NCBI RefSeq assembly: GCF_000182925.2
Contig: NC_026504.1
Location: forward strand, 4,464,001 to 4,528,000
DNA: 64,000 nt
From: Neurospora crassa OR74A
Taxonomy: Eukaryota; Ascomycota; Sordariomycetes; Sordariales; Sordariaceae
Direction of reading: 5' to 3'
Positions 49,358 through 59,880 of this stretch are shown here, piece after piece. A program made the position numbers and the translations under genes. The notes beneath the pieces are model-generated. The model had not been told where the DNA came from, ran no database searches, and saw only the letters and a program-made list of their open reading frames with translations. The number at the start of each line of letters is the position of its first letter. Position 1 is the first letter of the stretch.

Positions 49358-50118
49358 TTAGAAAAGACCAAACTTCTTCTCGTTGCCCGAGTTGTTGTCA
49401 TCCTTGCTCTTGATAGGGAACTCATTGCCAGTAGAGCTCTTGTAGCCATCGCGGATGGTCTGGGCAATCATCTTGTCCTTGGCCTGCTCGACGGCGCTCT
49501 CGTTGTTCTGAGGGCCCTGGCCGAGGAACTTTTCCTGGACAAAGTCGATGCCTGTTGTGAAAAGAGATATTTGGTTAGAGTATTGTTCCATAATAGGGAT
49601 CAGTGAAAAAAATCAATGTGAGTTGACTTACCCTTGTCCAGGAGATCCTCGTTCTTCTCACCCTTGGCACCACCACCGGCCATGTTGTTGAAGGCGTTCA
49701 TGAAACCGCCTTTGGATTCGCTGTTGGAGGACTGCTGCTGGTTGTCGTTGTCGTTCTTGTTCTGGGAGCCGCCCATGAAACCAGTAAGCTTGCCAACGAA
49801 ACCGCCGTCACCAGAAGAGTTGTTCTGCTTGTTGTCAGAGCCATAGCTGTTGTTGTTGCTAGAGCCATAGCTGTTGCTGGAGCCGTAGCGGGAAGGCTCG
49901 TCACTATCGGCGTTGCCCTTGTAGCCGGCGTCATTTTTGTAGCTCTGGTTGCTGGATCCATAGTTGGAAGAACCGTACTCGTTGTCACGGTCCTCAGAGC
50001 CGTAGTTGGAGGAGCCCTGGCCATACTCGCCCCGTCTCTCATTCTCGCGCTCAGAGCCGAACTCACCACGCTGGGAGCCGAACTCATTATCACGCTCGCC
50101 GAAGTTGTTGTAGGACAT
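49358..50118 (-). CDS. DDR48-like repeat stress protein
   Basis: Two exons are inferred, 50118-49632 and 49551-49358, joined across an 80-bp intron with donor GTAAGT; the product is 226 residues. The first 120 residues are hydrophilic and built from repeated SSNYGS, YGSSN and GSSNNNSYGS units. This resembles yeast Ddr48, a stress- and DNA-damage-induced protein, although such repeats can arise independently. The C-terminal part is different: a GGFMNAFNNMAGGG segment, then a helical domain IDFVQEKFLGQG...AKDKMIAQTIRDGYKS. It lacks a signal peptide. The function is probably stress or desiccation related, as an inference from composition only. Confidence 0.65.
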
Positions 50119-52224
50119 CTTTGCTGATTTGGATTAAGAAGAAAAAATGATGGAAGGGATGATGTGATTGAGGTTGATGAGGGGACTGGGAAAATGGCGG
50201 GGACTCAGGAACAGAGGGCTGCTGGTGGATGTATGAATGGTTATATAGTGTTTGATAGTATGTGATACTAGGTAGAGGAGGATAGTCTGTAATCTACTAG
50301 GACGAGGGGGGGTGGAGATGACGAGACGAGTCCGATGAATCGCGGAGGGGATTTGTCTCCAGTTCTCAGCTGAGCTGGGGTCGACCACTTAGATAGGTGC
50401 TGTGCAACCAGCGTACGAGAAGCCAAGGCAAGACCATGTCAGACATCATACCTCTATGTCGTCGTGAATGAGGAGGACTCCGACTGACGTCTTGATCTTC
50501 GGACTGCAGGTACGTAATACTAACCTGGAACTTGAAGATGCTAGTGCAAGTGGGGGGAACGGGGTCGACGGGCAAGCTGTAATGGACCCAGGCTCCGAGG
50601 GCCAGAACTACCTAGGTAAACTCTGGTCGTGGTTTGTGGCGGTGCTTCCCCTCGGCTCATTTTGACGCACCTTCCCCGCCCATCTTCGGTGTTGGCGATG
50701 ATAAAGTTGTTTTGTAGCCCTTCCTTCCAGTCCTGAACCATGGTTCGATCCGTCTGGAAGTTAGGTTCAGTATTGTGATGATTGCGAGCAGAAGCTTTAC
50801 CTCCCTGTCAGGTACCAGGCACGGACCAGTACTTACAAGCAAAGCTTCTTGACTATGTACTGTGTATGGCCACTTCGTCGGTTGAGTGCCAGAGATCGTC
50901 AGTGACGTGACGGTTCAACTTACCCATCTCACCAGAGTAACTCAAATGGAAGAATCTCCATGGCCTCGCCCTCTATACACTTCTCTTTTCCTTGATGGCA
51001 ATTAGCAATATCGTCAATCAGACCAATTTCGACATTACTGGATCACTTCCGTAGACTCCCGGGTGATATTCTGGATCCGCCTCCATGAGAGACCGACAAG
51101 GTACATGACGAAGTCAAGAGACTGATTGAGACAGAGGAATGCCAGTCAGGGACTCTGTAGGCCTGGACCGAGGAGATCATGAATCACGACTCCATTTTGC
51201 CTGCCTTTATTAAAGTTAAAAGACTCCACAATGGAGGAAGATATGATCCCGTCTCAGCTGGGTGAGAGTCCATCACAGGAACGCATGATGCAGACACCAC
51301 GCCTTGGCACGTAAAAGTGTCCGGAGGGGTTGCGTGGGTAGCATGGACCTCTAGCGTGGGTTGAGGAACAAAAATGGAAGTGGAAGTTTGTGAGAAGCTT
51401 CGGTGATTCGTGAGGAAAGGCGGCAGCAGGGGGGGCGAAAGACATCAATTCAGGACCCTGTAGCTCTGAACCTCCCCTCCGTTGCAGTGAGGTCCAGTCC
51501 CAGGTGGTGAAGGTCTCGGCTCCATTCCGTTCCCTTGCGGGGGGCCGGGAGCCTAAGCGGCGGATGGAATGGAATGCCGACACCGGGCGTGTACGAGCCA
51601 TGGCAGAGGGTTGTACCTTCTAGAATATATACCGTATAATTTCGGGGCGTTCGTTTTTTACCTCCAGGAAAAGCAGGCATAAACTGTAAGCATACCGCAA
51701 CATTCATGGCTGCTAGAAATTGTATGCAAGACGGAGATTTCAGATATCTCCACCCTCAAATGCCCTCGAAAGAATAGGTAGGTGGGAAAAGGTAGAGAAT
51801 CAGAGAAATCGAATTTACAGTACCTCAGGGTAGCAATATGTCTCCTCCACTATTTTTTTGCAAGCATAAAGTGCACAATATTCGGGCAGTATGCTAACAG
51901 AATTATGCCTGGTTTCCCGGAAACCTAAAATCGAACGCCCCGAAATTATACAGTAGAGGTAGGTAAGGTGGTGTACCTCTAGGTGATTGGAACTGCCGTT
52001 CAATGGGCAGAGGCCTCAGAGGTAGCCCCACCCTCGGCTGACCCGTCACTCCCGCCCCCCGGCGCCAGCAGCAACTTCAGTTGCATAACTTGCATCCATC
52101 AAGTTAATCACAGCTCACGGTGACAGTGGCATTGTTGGGGAGAACACATCGCCTGCTCATTGTTCGTTGACGATAACACCAGCCATAGCCTGAAGCAAGA
52201 TCGCAAACCACCAATCTCACAGCC
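50119..52224. other. Intergenic region with an embedded MITE
   Basis: This 2.1-kb spacer between divergent genes holds the promoters of the DDR48-like and Dap1-like genes and the TA-flanked element at 51637-51948. A TACCTCTAGGT motif lies just outside the element at 51974-51984. No protein gene is recognised. Confidence 0.45.
51637..51948. mobile_element. Mariner-like MITE, 312 bp, TA target
   Basis: The ends are inverted: TAATTTCGGGGCGTTCG at 51637-51653 is matched exactly by the reverse complement ending at 51948. Imperfect similarity extends about 75-80 bp inward, with shared blocks such as AGGCATAA and TAGCATAC-like sequence. A TA dinucleotide flanks each end (51635-51636 and 51949-51950), the target duplication of Tc1/mariner elements. 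There is no internal coding capacity. The two arms differ at roughly a quarter of the inner positions, so the copy is not recent, but no strong CpA-to-TpA bias is visible. Confidence 0.75.
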
Positions 52225-52826
52225 ATGGACTACGTCGAGAACAGAATGGCTCAAGAAGCCGCCAAGCAAACCGGCAATGCCGAGTAAGAGTTTCCCATCA
52301 CAACCGCTTCTACTGCTTTAACGTTGCTGATGGCGCTAATTGAAATAACCCTCCCGCGCGCAGGTCCTTTGTCACCCCCCTCAACCTCGTCCTCCTCGGC
52401 ATGCTTCTCTACACAGCGTACAGCTGGCTGAGGCCTCATACCCCGGCCACCATTCCCAAGGAAGAGCCCGCCGTCGTGTTCAAAACGTTCACCCCGAGGA
52501 CGCTGCTGCCGTACAACGGCGAGAAAGACATGCCCGTCTACCTGGCCGTGCGTGGTCGCGTCTTCGATGTCACTCGCGGCCGCAACTTCTACGGACCCGG
52601 TGGTCCCTACGCTAACTTTGCCGGTCGCGATGCCTCCCGCGGTCTTGCCTGCGGTAGCTTTGACGAGGAGATGCTTACCAAGGACCTTGACGGCCCGCTC
52701 GACACTCTGAGCGATCTCGACAAGGATCAACTGGAAGCGCTCCAGGGCTGGGAGGAAAGGTTCCTTGAGAAGTACCTTGTCGTGGGCAAGCTGGTGGCTG
52801 TTGGCGACGAGGACAAGGCTGAATAG
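52225..52826 (+). CDS. dap1: Dap1/PGRMC-like membrane heme-binding protein
   Basis: This is a cytochrome-b5-like protein of the membrane-associated progesterone receptor family; fungal Dap1 supports sterol-synthesis P450 enzymes in the endoplasmic reticulum. Two exons, 52225-52283 and 52364-52826, join across an 80-bp intron to give 173 residues. One membrane span lies at residues about 21-42 (SFVTPLNLVLLGMLLYTAYSWL region). The domain shows MPVYLAVRGRVFDVTRG, then FYGPGGPYANFAGRDASRGL with the Tyr that ligates heme in this family instead of the His pair of b5. It ends LEKYLVVGKLV followed by an acidic tail. Length is close to yeast Dap1 (152 aa). Confidence 0.92.
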
Positions 52827-53471
52827 ACTGCTCGAGCGTGCGAGCATGACGAGAAACGAAAACAACCACAGGACGGAATGGACAGCATGGGCAAAATCGT
52901 TCACCGCGGGGTACGGATCGCTCCGGTATTCCAGAGTATCACTCTATAACATGTTGGACGATATGCCCACAGGATACTCTCGAAGACAGAGGCGCATGAT
53001 TCGGTACTTGATATGACGGCGAGTGTTGGTTACTTAAGAATGGCGTACCAACAACCGATTCCAAGGGTGGCATGGGAGTCAATGACCTTGAACAATCTTA
53101 AGTCTGGCATATTCGGTAAATACGCTTTGGGGTCATGAAGGATGCGAGTATTTCTTGCGCTTGAATATTCTTATCAATGACTGTTCCAGAACTTTGGTTT
53201 CTTAATGAATCTCTGATATACCACAGTCAACTACCGAGTTACTCAAGCTACTATTTGCGATGTTATCCCGTTTTTATTGCGTTCCTGCCCTTCTTCAATA
53301 GTCTGGACACCACATATCCCTTGTGGAAATGCGAATTCTCCTCCCCTATTCTTGGCCGAGACGGCCAGCACCCTCGCAGACACCGAGCGCAAATCCTTCA
53401 TGCGGAAGAGGAACATCGAACATCGACCCTATTGTCTCTCCCGCCAAGTACATCTCGCACATGGACTCCTC
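52827..53471. other. Convergent 3' spacer
   Basis: This 645-bp stretch separates the Dap1-like and DUF4291 genes, which converge. The composition turns T-rich near 53170-53290. No gene is seen. Confidence 0.4.
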
Positions 53472-54239
53472 CTACGGCTCCGACGCCATCACCAACCCAT
53501 CATGATACATCCCTAATCGACTTCTCAACTCGACTGGCACCTCAAACTCAGTCTCCTTTGGAATCAGCCCCAATTCAGCCAACTCCTCATCAATCACATC
53601 TGGCCTCTCATCAAGTATCTTCTTCAACGCTCTCGCTTTGTCTGTAACATCCTCAATGCTCACAATCATATCCTGCGCCCACTCTTTAATCAACCCAGCT
53701 GGTATCCCAATCTGAATACTGCGATAGTTCAGACTATGCAGCCGCACCGTCCGCTCGGGATCCCACTGGATCTTGACGTCAAGCGACTGTAACCTGTCTC
53801 TCCTCTTGCTTTCCCTGGTACTTTCTTTGGGCGCTGCTTCCTCTCCTCTCTCCCCGCTTGTTCGTCCCTGAGCATCACTTGTCATTTCCTGCCCCTGTTG
53901 TGGCCCTGGACGAGGAGGAGCAGTACCATGAGTCAAGACTCCCCTTCCCAACAACCCCAGAAAATCCTCCCGCTTCATCTTGATAGCCAATATGCGCTCC
54001 TGTCCAGGATCCTTGTAAGAATATCCGGAGCGGTAGAGCATCCAGGCCCAGCTGGGCTTGATCCAGGTCATACGGGTGGTGCGAAACTCAGGGGAGGCAT
54101 CGAGTCTCTGATAGGTGACGGCGGCTGTGGCGATGGTGGATGGGTAGGCTTGGTAGACTGTGATTGTTGCGCCATCCTCCTCCTGGAGGGCGCGGATTTG
54201 TCTAGAGGGAGGCTTGGGGGGGAGGTTCGAGAAATTCAT
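53472..54239 (-). CDS. DUF4291-family protein
   Basis: This single exon encodes 255 residues. It carries the hallmarks of DUF4291: IRALQEEDGATITVYQAYPSTIA split across its N-terminus, MTWIKPSWAWMLYRSGYSYKD, GQERILAIKMKREDF, and later VKIQWDPERTVRLHSL with YRSIQIGIPAGLI. The family is found in bacteria and fungi and has no established function. A hydrophilic insert of about 45 residues (roughly 105-150) interrupts the domain compared with the simple form. There is no signal peptide or membrane span. The lack of introns and the patchy family distribution raise the possibility of old transfer from bacteria, but codon use does not stand out by eye. Confidence 0.82.
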   Translation of the reverse strand: MNFSNLPPKPPSRQIRALQEEDGATITVYQAYPSTIATAAVTYQRLDASPEFRTTRMTWIKPSWAWMLYRSGYSYKDPGQERILAIKMKREDFLGLLGRGVLTHGTAPPRPGPQQGQEMTSDAQGRTSGERGEEAAPKESTRESKRRDRLQSLDVKIQWDPERTVRLHSLNYRSIQIGIPAGLIKEWAQDMIVSIEDVTDKARALKKILDERPDVIDEELAELGLIPKETEFEVPVELRSRLGMYHDGLVMASEP

Positions 54240-56089
54240 TTTGGGTGGTGTGTTTCCAAGTGAAAACCCAACTCCAAGACGCTAGTAGTTTGTCACTTGT
54301 AAAAGAAGTATAGCACTGATATCAGATCTCAATAGCGCTTGGTGAAAAACTATGTCTGTGATGCAGACCATAATCATATTCGCAACCCCTGAACGACGAA
54401 ATTTGGCGTTTGTCTCCAGCTATTTCTTGGCATTAATCTGTTCAGTAACTGTTGCTCTCATTCCCTCGTTCTGTGTCTGTTCATTGAAGCTTTGGGTTTC
54501 GTGTACACCACATTATCACAATTTAGATCGAACACATTGACTGGTCGATGTTCATTGCCGTGTCGTCACGTCCCCGTAGGTAGGAGTTCGAGTCCCGCAT
54601 TACGGTGGTGATCTGAAACTGTTAGAGCTCGATGAACTCTGCCACGCCACAGGCTAGGAATAACTGAATCGCTTGATCTCCCCAAGGCCAAGCAATTTGA
54701 GGCTTTCTGGATCATGGACAATAGACAGCGCGCTTGCTCGCATCTGAGTACATCTGAAGGCATTGCCCGATGATAGACAGGAGCAGACGGATGAACTCAA
54801 GTTGTGAAGGAGAACTGACTACTAACGTAGAGGAGGCTAGCACTAGCCACATTCAAACTATATGCACAGCCACATAATCTGAGGACGATCTTCCCCAGAC
54901 TTTACCGGGGTTTCTCCCACCTCCACCTTTCTTTGCTCGAGAAGTCGAGACCATCGAACTCCCAAGACCTTCTTCCCCAGCCCCGCTCGAAGAACAAGGC
55001 AAGTCCCCGAATTTGACCCATGCGACTCAAACCCCGTTCAGCCGTTGCGAAACGCTACCGGCCGAAGTGCAAGTGCATCGCATGGGGAATCGCATGAGCA
55101 TCTAGCCAGGGCATTCCGCCCACCTCCCAAGGCAGGGCAGCGCAAGCGACAGTGCAAGCGCGAGTTCGAAACCCCAGAATGATGAACATGAGGTCATCCA
55201 CCCGATCACTACCATCTCCCAGCCAATCGGCGCAATCACCACATCCGGTTCCTGGCTCAACGTTGACAGGACAGGTTGACGGCCCGTCCAGGACGGTACC
55301 ACCAATCCGGCAGCTCGACATCGGATTCCAAGTTTTGTTCCTTCCAGTGTTCGTTGTTGGGACACTGAACCATCGAATAGGCTTTTCTGGATGCAAACTC
55401 GAACGTCAAGGTCATGCTTGGATCGAGATGAGCACCAATACCACTTCTCATATGCCGCCAAATGCAGGAATTGTGCAGCTAGAATGCACTCTATTTAGTG
55501 GCCTTCCGTTCTTCTGGTCCCTTTGGGCCATAGTTAGTACCTGGCCTCTACCTACCTGGCCTTGCCCACGGCGAGGCTATGATGTTCCCTCAATGCGTCC
55601 CCAACCTGGAACCTGAACCTTCTAGATGACCAAGGTCTCAAGGGCGGGATTCGAATGAAAAGGAAGACAATTTCGGCATCAAGTTAAGCATCTTGACCGC
55701 TAAACGTCTTTTCCCCCTATTTTCTCCACTGCGGGTTTGTTTGTTCTCAAGGTTCATCACCTCTCCTTGAGACTTAAAGGTACAACAACACCACTACCAC
55801 CACCAAGACGACACCTCTCTGTCTTCAGATCTGCAAGTCCTCCTCCAGTATTCCGTTCATTGCACACGGTGCGCATATCCTCGATTTTTCATCAAATCAG
55901 AATTCGATTGTGACTTCATTTGCCTGCGGTAGCCACACCGAAACCACCCCTCTTCCCCAGTGTTGCATGTGGCGACCTTGTCTCCTTGTCTATCCGGGCG
56001 AAAACTTCCAAGTCTTCGTACTGTCGTCGACGGTTGGTAATTCATGACTCCAGATACTGTGGTTGGCGTACCTGCGTATCGTTGTTACC
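54240..56089. other. Intergenic region, divergent promoters
   Basis: This 1.85-kb spacer between the DUF4291 and kelch genes must hold both promoters. It contains a tRNA-like stretch on the minus strand at about 55640-55715 that does not fold fully. No protein gene is recognised. Confidence 0.4.
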
Positions 56090-59000
56090 ATGTCATTCGT
56101 GAAGCTATCAAAATGCCCTTCGAACCCCGAGACGCCTTCCTTTCACCATGTTCGCCCCAGGTTCCCCCACAATCACACTCATGATCGAAACCGTGAAGGC
56201 TCCGACAGACATCCCTCACTTTCTCTGATGACAGGGAAAATCAAGAAGGGCAGGAAGTCAGTATTCAAAGAATTGGACATAGACTCCGATCAACCTTTCC
56301 ACCACTACCCGGGCGAAAGAGAGTTTGGCGAGATCACCGGACTTCGTATAGACAACGAGAGTGACGACGGCACCAGTTACAGGCAATCTGGGTCCATAAA
56401 GTCTCCAACCACACCAACATCGCCCTCGTCTGGAAGACCTTGGTATTCGAAGCTTACTCCGGGAAGAAGACCACGCATCAGCTCGACTGCCAGTGCGCCA
56501 CCTCCTGGCATGTCGAGCTTTACCAGACTTACAACGCTTGCCTTGTTCATTGCCGTGGTGATACCGGGCTTCAGTTATTACAACGGTCGTGAAAAGGTGT
56601 CACTTAGTGGGGCTGATGCTGGAGTGATACGAGAAGTGGTGCAGCCAAGCGGCCCTATCCTTGAAACAAGAACAGATAGCTCAACCGATTATTGCGCGAG
56701 ATGGGCAGGACAGAGTGAGTGATTTGGGCCCCTGACATTGTTGAGAAGCTACTGACATGTGCACGTTTAAGGCGCCTCGGTCAATGGGACATTGTACCTC
56801 TATGGTGGTCAGTCCAAAACATCACCAGACCAGACTACAGATACCTGGAGTAAGCCATGATCCCTCAGTGTCTTCCAGCTACCACGGACGTCTCTAATGG
56901 CGTGCTAGATAACGACTTTTACGTCCTGGATCTCACAAAGTCATGGGATACCGGTTCACCACGGCTGCGGGGACTACCCAGGCCTTCAGGGCCCCCTGCT
57001 GTGTCATTGGGATACCTCTGGAATGACTACAACAATCTTTACCTGTACGGCGGTGAATTCGCCGATAACCCCTATGTCGAGCCTGCCGAGGAGTCAGTTT
57101 GGAAGTACGACATCAAGAACCAAAAGTGGACAGAGTACAAGCAACCGAAAACTTCTGCCGGCAAGTACTCAACTCAGGGCGACCTGCTCGTCCAGAGATC
57201 AGCTGAGGGTTCCGGGATCTCGGTGCCTGAACTGGGACTAAGCTGGTATTTTGGTGGCCATCTCGACCTCGCAACAACGCCTGGATGGTCGAATCAGATT
57301 TCTCGGGTTTATTTGAAGAGCCTCCTCGAGTTTACACATCCTGGATATAACAACGAGGCAGTTTACGGGTTAGAGGACAGGGGCGCAGGCGAATGGGGCG
57401 CCTTTAGGAATATCACCGAAGGCGGACTCCAGACAAATCAAGCTTTCCACGAACGCGCAGATGGTGCATTGGTATACGTGCCAGGCTGGGGTGAAAAGGG
57501 TATCCTTATCGGCCTAGCGGGTGGTACAGCTGAGGAGTTTTCCGACAACCTCGAGGTTTTGGATGTCTATGACATCGCCAGCTCGGAATGGTACCACCAG
57601 AAGACGAGCGGAGATGCGCCATCAGTACGGGTTAATCTTTGTGCCGTTATTGCTTCAGCACAGGATTTCTCAAGTTTTCAAATCTATGTGTTCGGCGGTC
57701 AGAATCTTCAACCAGCTGTAAGTGCTCCATCAGTGATCATACCTTTGTCGAGACTCTTTGATACTAACACCCAGCAGAAAAGTCAAACGCAATACTCAGA
57801 CATGTACATTCTTTCCATCCCATCTTTCACCTGGGTGAAAGTGTCCGACGACGACAACGAACACAAACCTTCGGCCCGCGCCGGCCACGCCTGCCACCTC
57901 CGTGACGGCCAGATGATCGTCGTCGGCGGCTATACCGGCGGGAACACATGCGACTCTCCCGGCATCTACGTCTTCAACGCCACCTCGCTTACCTGGCAAC
58001 CCTCATTCAAAGCCCTCAATCACGACCCCGACCTCCACCCGGAAAACTCCGTCCTGGGGAACTCTTTTGGCTACCAAGTCCCCGCGCCTGTCGCCAGCAT
58101 CATCGGCGGCTCCGGCTCCGGCGGTGCCACAGCCACCCAACCCGCCGCCGGCTCCGCCACTGCCGGGCCCTTCGCAACCGGCAAATCGCCGGTCTTAACC
58201 GTCACCACCACTGCATGGGGCCCAGGAGCCACCACCACCGCCGCACCTGGAGACCCTAGCGATCCCAACACTGAAACAACAGGCAAGGACCGCAAGGCGG
58301 GACTCATCGCTGCAGGCGTCATCGCCGGCCTCTTGGGTCTTCTGGCCATCTACCTCGGCTACTGCGCCTGGTTGTACCGCCGCCAGGTACGCGCCTACAA
58401 GACCTATCTGGCCGTGCTCAATAGGTACTCCACCCCGCATCATCCGGGAGCCTCGACCGCCTCCGGTCTAGCGGCCTTTTTCGGGTTCGGCAGCGTAGGA
58501 AGAAAGACTAGCAAGCAGAGCCGCAAGTCTGCTGTTACCGACCCCCTTAACTCCAACGGAGCAGCAGCAGCAAGCAACAGACCAATTTCCTTGCACAGCT
58601 CCATCTCCTACTCCTCAAACAATCACGGCTACGGCGGTATCCCTTCGATGGAACCCAAGATGCTCTTCGAAGACGGTGGCGGCGGAAATGACCCGCAAAG
58701 CCACGAATCTGGATACGGAAGTAGTCGCACTTCGCACACTGCTTCTCGCGGTGGCGGTAGTAACAACTTACCCCGTCCATCCCTAGGTTCGTCAACGCAC
58801 GCTCAGTACCCGCCTATACCACCTGTACCTAAGCTAGCAGCAGGAGCAGCAAGTAGTGGTGTTGGTGGTGGTGGTGGTGTGATTTCATCATTCGGAACCC
58901 CTGGTTCTTCACCGTGGACTGAAGTCTCCTTGTCCGCTGGGCTGGGCTCTGGCACGGGAACCACGCCTGCTACTTTGAGTAGTGATCCAAGCCCCGTCCC

Positions 59001-59244
59001 TGGGAAGGTTATTGATGCTCACGAAGAAGATCTTGCGGGTGACGGAGGGGAATTTTACGATGAAGGAAGGGGTAGTGTATCCTCGACGGAAAGGCTGTTG
59101 GAGGGCGTGGAGCCGAGTTTCTTTAGTGTGGTGATGAGACCGAGGAGGGCGTTGAGGGTGGTTAATGGGTTGGAGGAGGAGCTGGATGAGAAGAATGGGG
59201 GTGGTGTGCAGAGGGGGGGAGGTCAGACAACACGGGGGTCTTGA
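56090..59244 (+). CDS. Kelch-repeat membrane protein
   Basis: This is a large fungal kelch/beta-propeller protein. Exons are inferred at 56090-56714, 56772-56849, 56909-57717 and 57778-59244 (992 residues). Introns 1 and 2 are 57 and 59 bp. The third intron (60 bp, or 57 if the upstream CAG is used) has GTAAGT, TACTAAC and CAG signals but is a multiple of three without stops, so it is easily missed. A first hydrophobic segment lies near residues 146-163 and a second near 680-705 (AGLIAAGVIAGLLGLLAIYLGY). Kelch motifs lie between them: GTLYLYGGQ, NNLYLYGGEFADNP, IYVFGGQN, GQMIVVGGYTGG. The tail after the second span is Ser/Gly-rich and cytosolic if the propeller is outside. The ATG at 56228 is an alternative start. 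The role is unknown; surface or cell-wall sensing is plausible. Confidence 0.85.
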
Positions 59245-59880
59245 GCTTCCTTTTTTTTTTTTTTTTCTTAATTTTTTTTCTTTTTCTTAATTTTTTTTCC
59301 TTTTTCCGTTTGGGATGATGAAGGGGGAGCGGGATGATTGACTGAAGAAAAGGACTGGCGCATGCGCACACGTAAAGATGATTGAATTTGTTGGTATCAC
59401 TTTGCTGATTTTTTTTTCTTCTTCTTTAAGCTATCACGGTTGCTCGCTCGTTGAATAGCTTTGCTTGATACCCATTATTGTAAAAAAGCGCCTGTCTTTA
59501 CATGTTTCCGTACACAATATTACTAATACCTGCCCTAATGGACCTGTTGCCATGGGATAATAACTAATGAATGTCGTATGTATGTTATTTGTTCGTAAGC
59601 TTAGTTACGTTGGTATCTACCCGTCGAAATGCATGACGCTTTGAAACATGAAAAAATAAAGAAAGAGACGCCCCTTATGTACAGAACCACGAGATAGCCC
59701 AGAACCAAAAACAAGAAGAGGAAATCGTACGTGGACCAGGTAGGTACTTACCAATCACTCCCTCATAATATCTCGGGGTAGTGAGGTCTTCATGCAAAGA
59801 GAAAGTACGTTCAAGAAAAAGAACGTGAAAAAGGGAGAAGCAGACAGAAAAAACAACAAGCATCACCGCAGATGCAATCG
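59245..59880. other. Convergent 3' spacer with T-rich 3' UTR
   Basis: The kelch gene and the minus-strand gene converge here. A T-rich block (59251-59305) of several runs of 5-16 T starts six bases after the kelch stop codon. No gene is seen. Confidence 0.5.

Noticed and set aside
54575-54605. B-box-like GAGTTCGAGTCCC suggesting a tRNA
   Set aside because: No matching D arm, anticodon arm or acceptor stem could be found around it.
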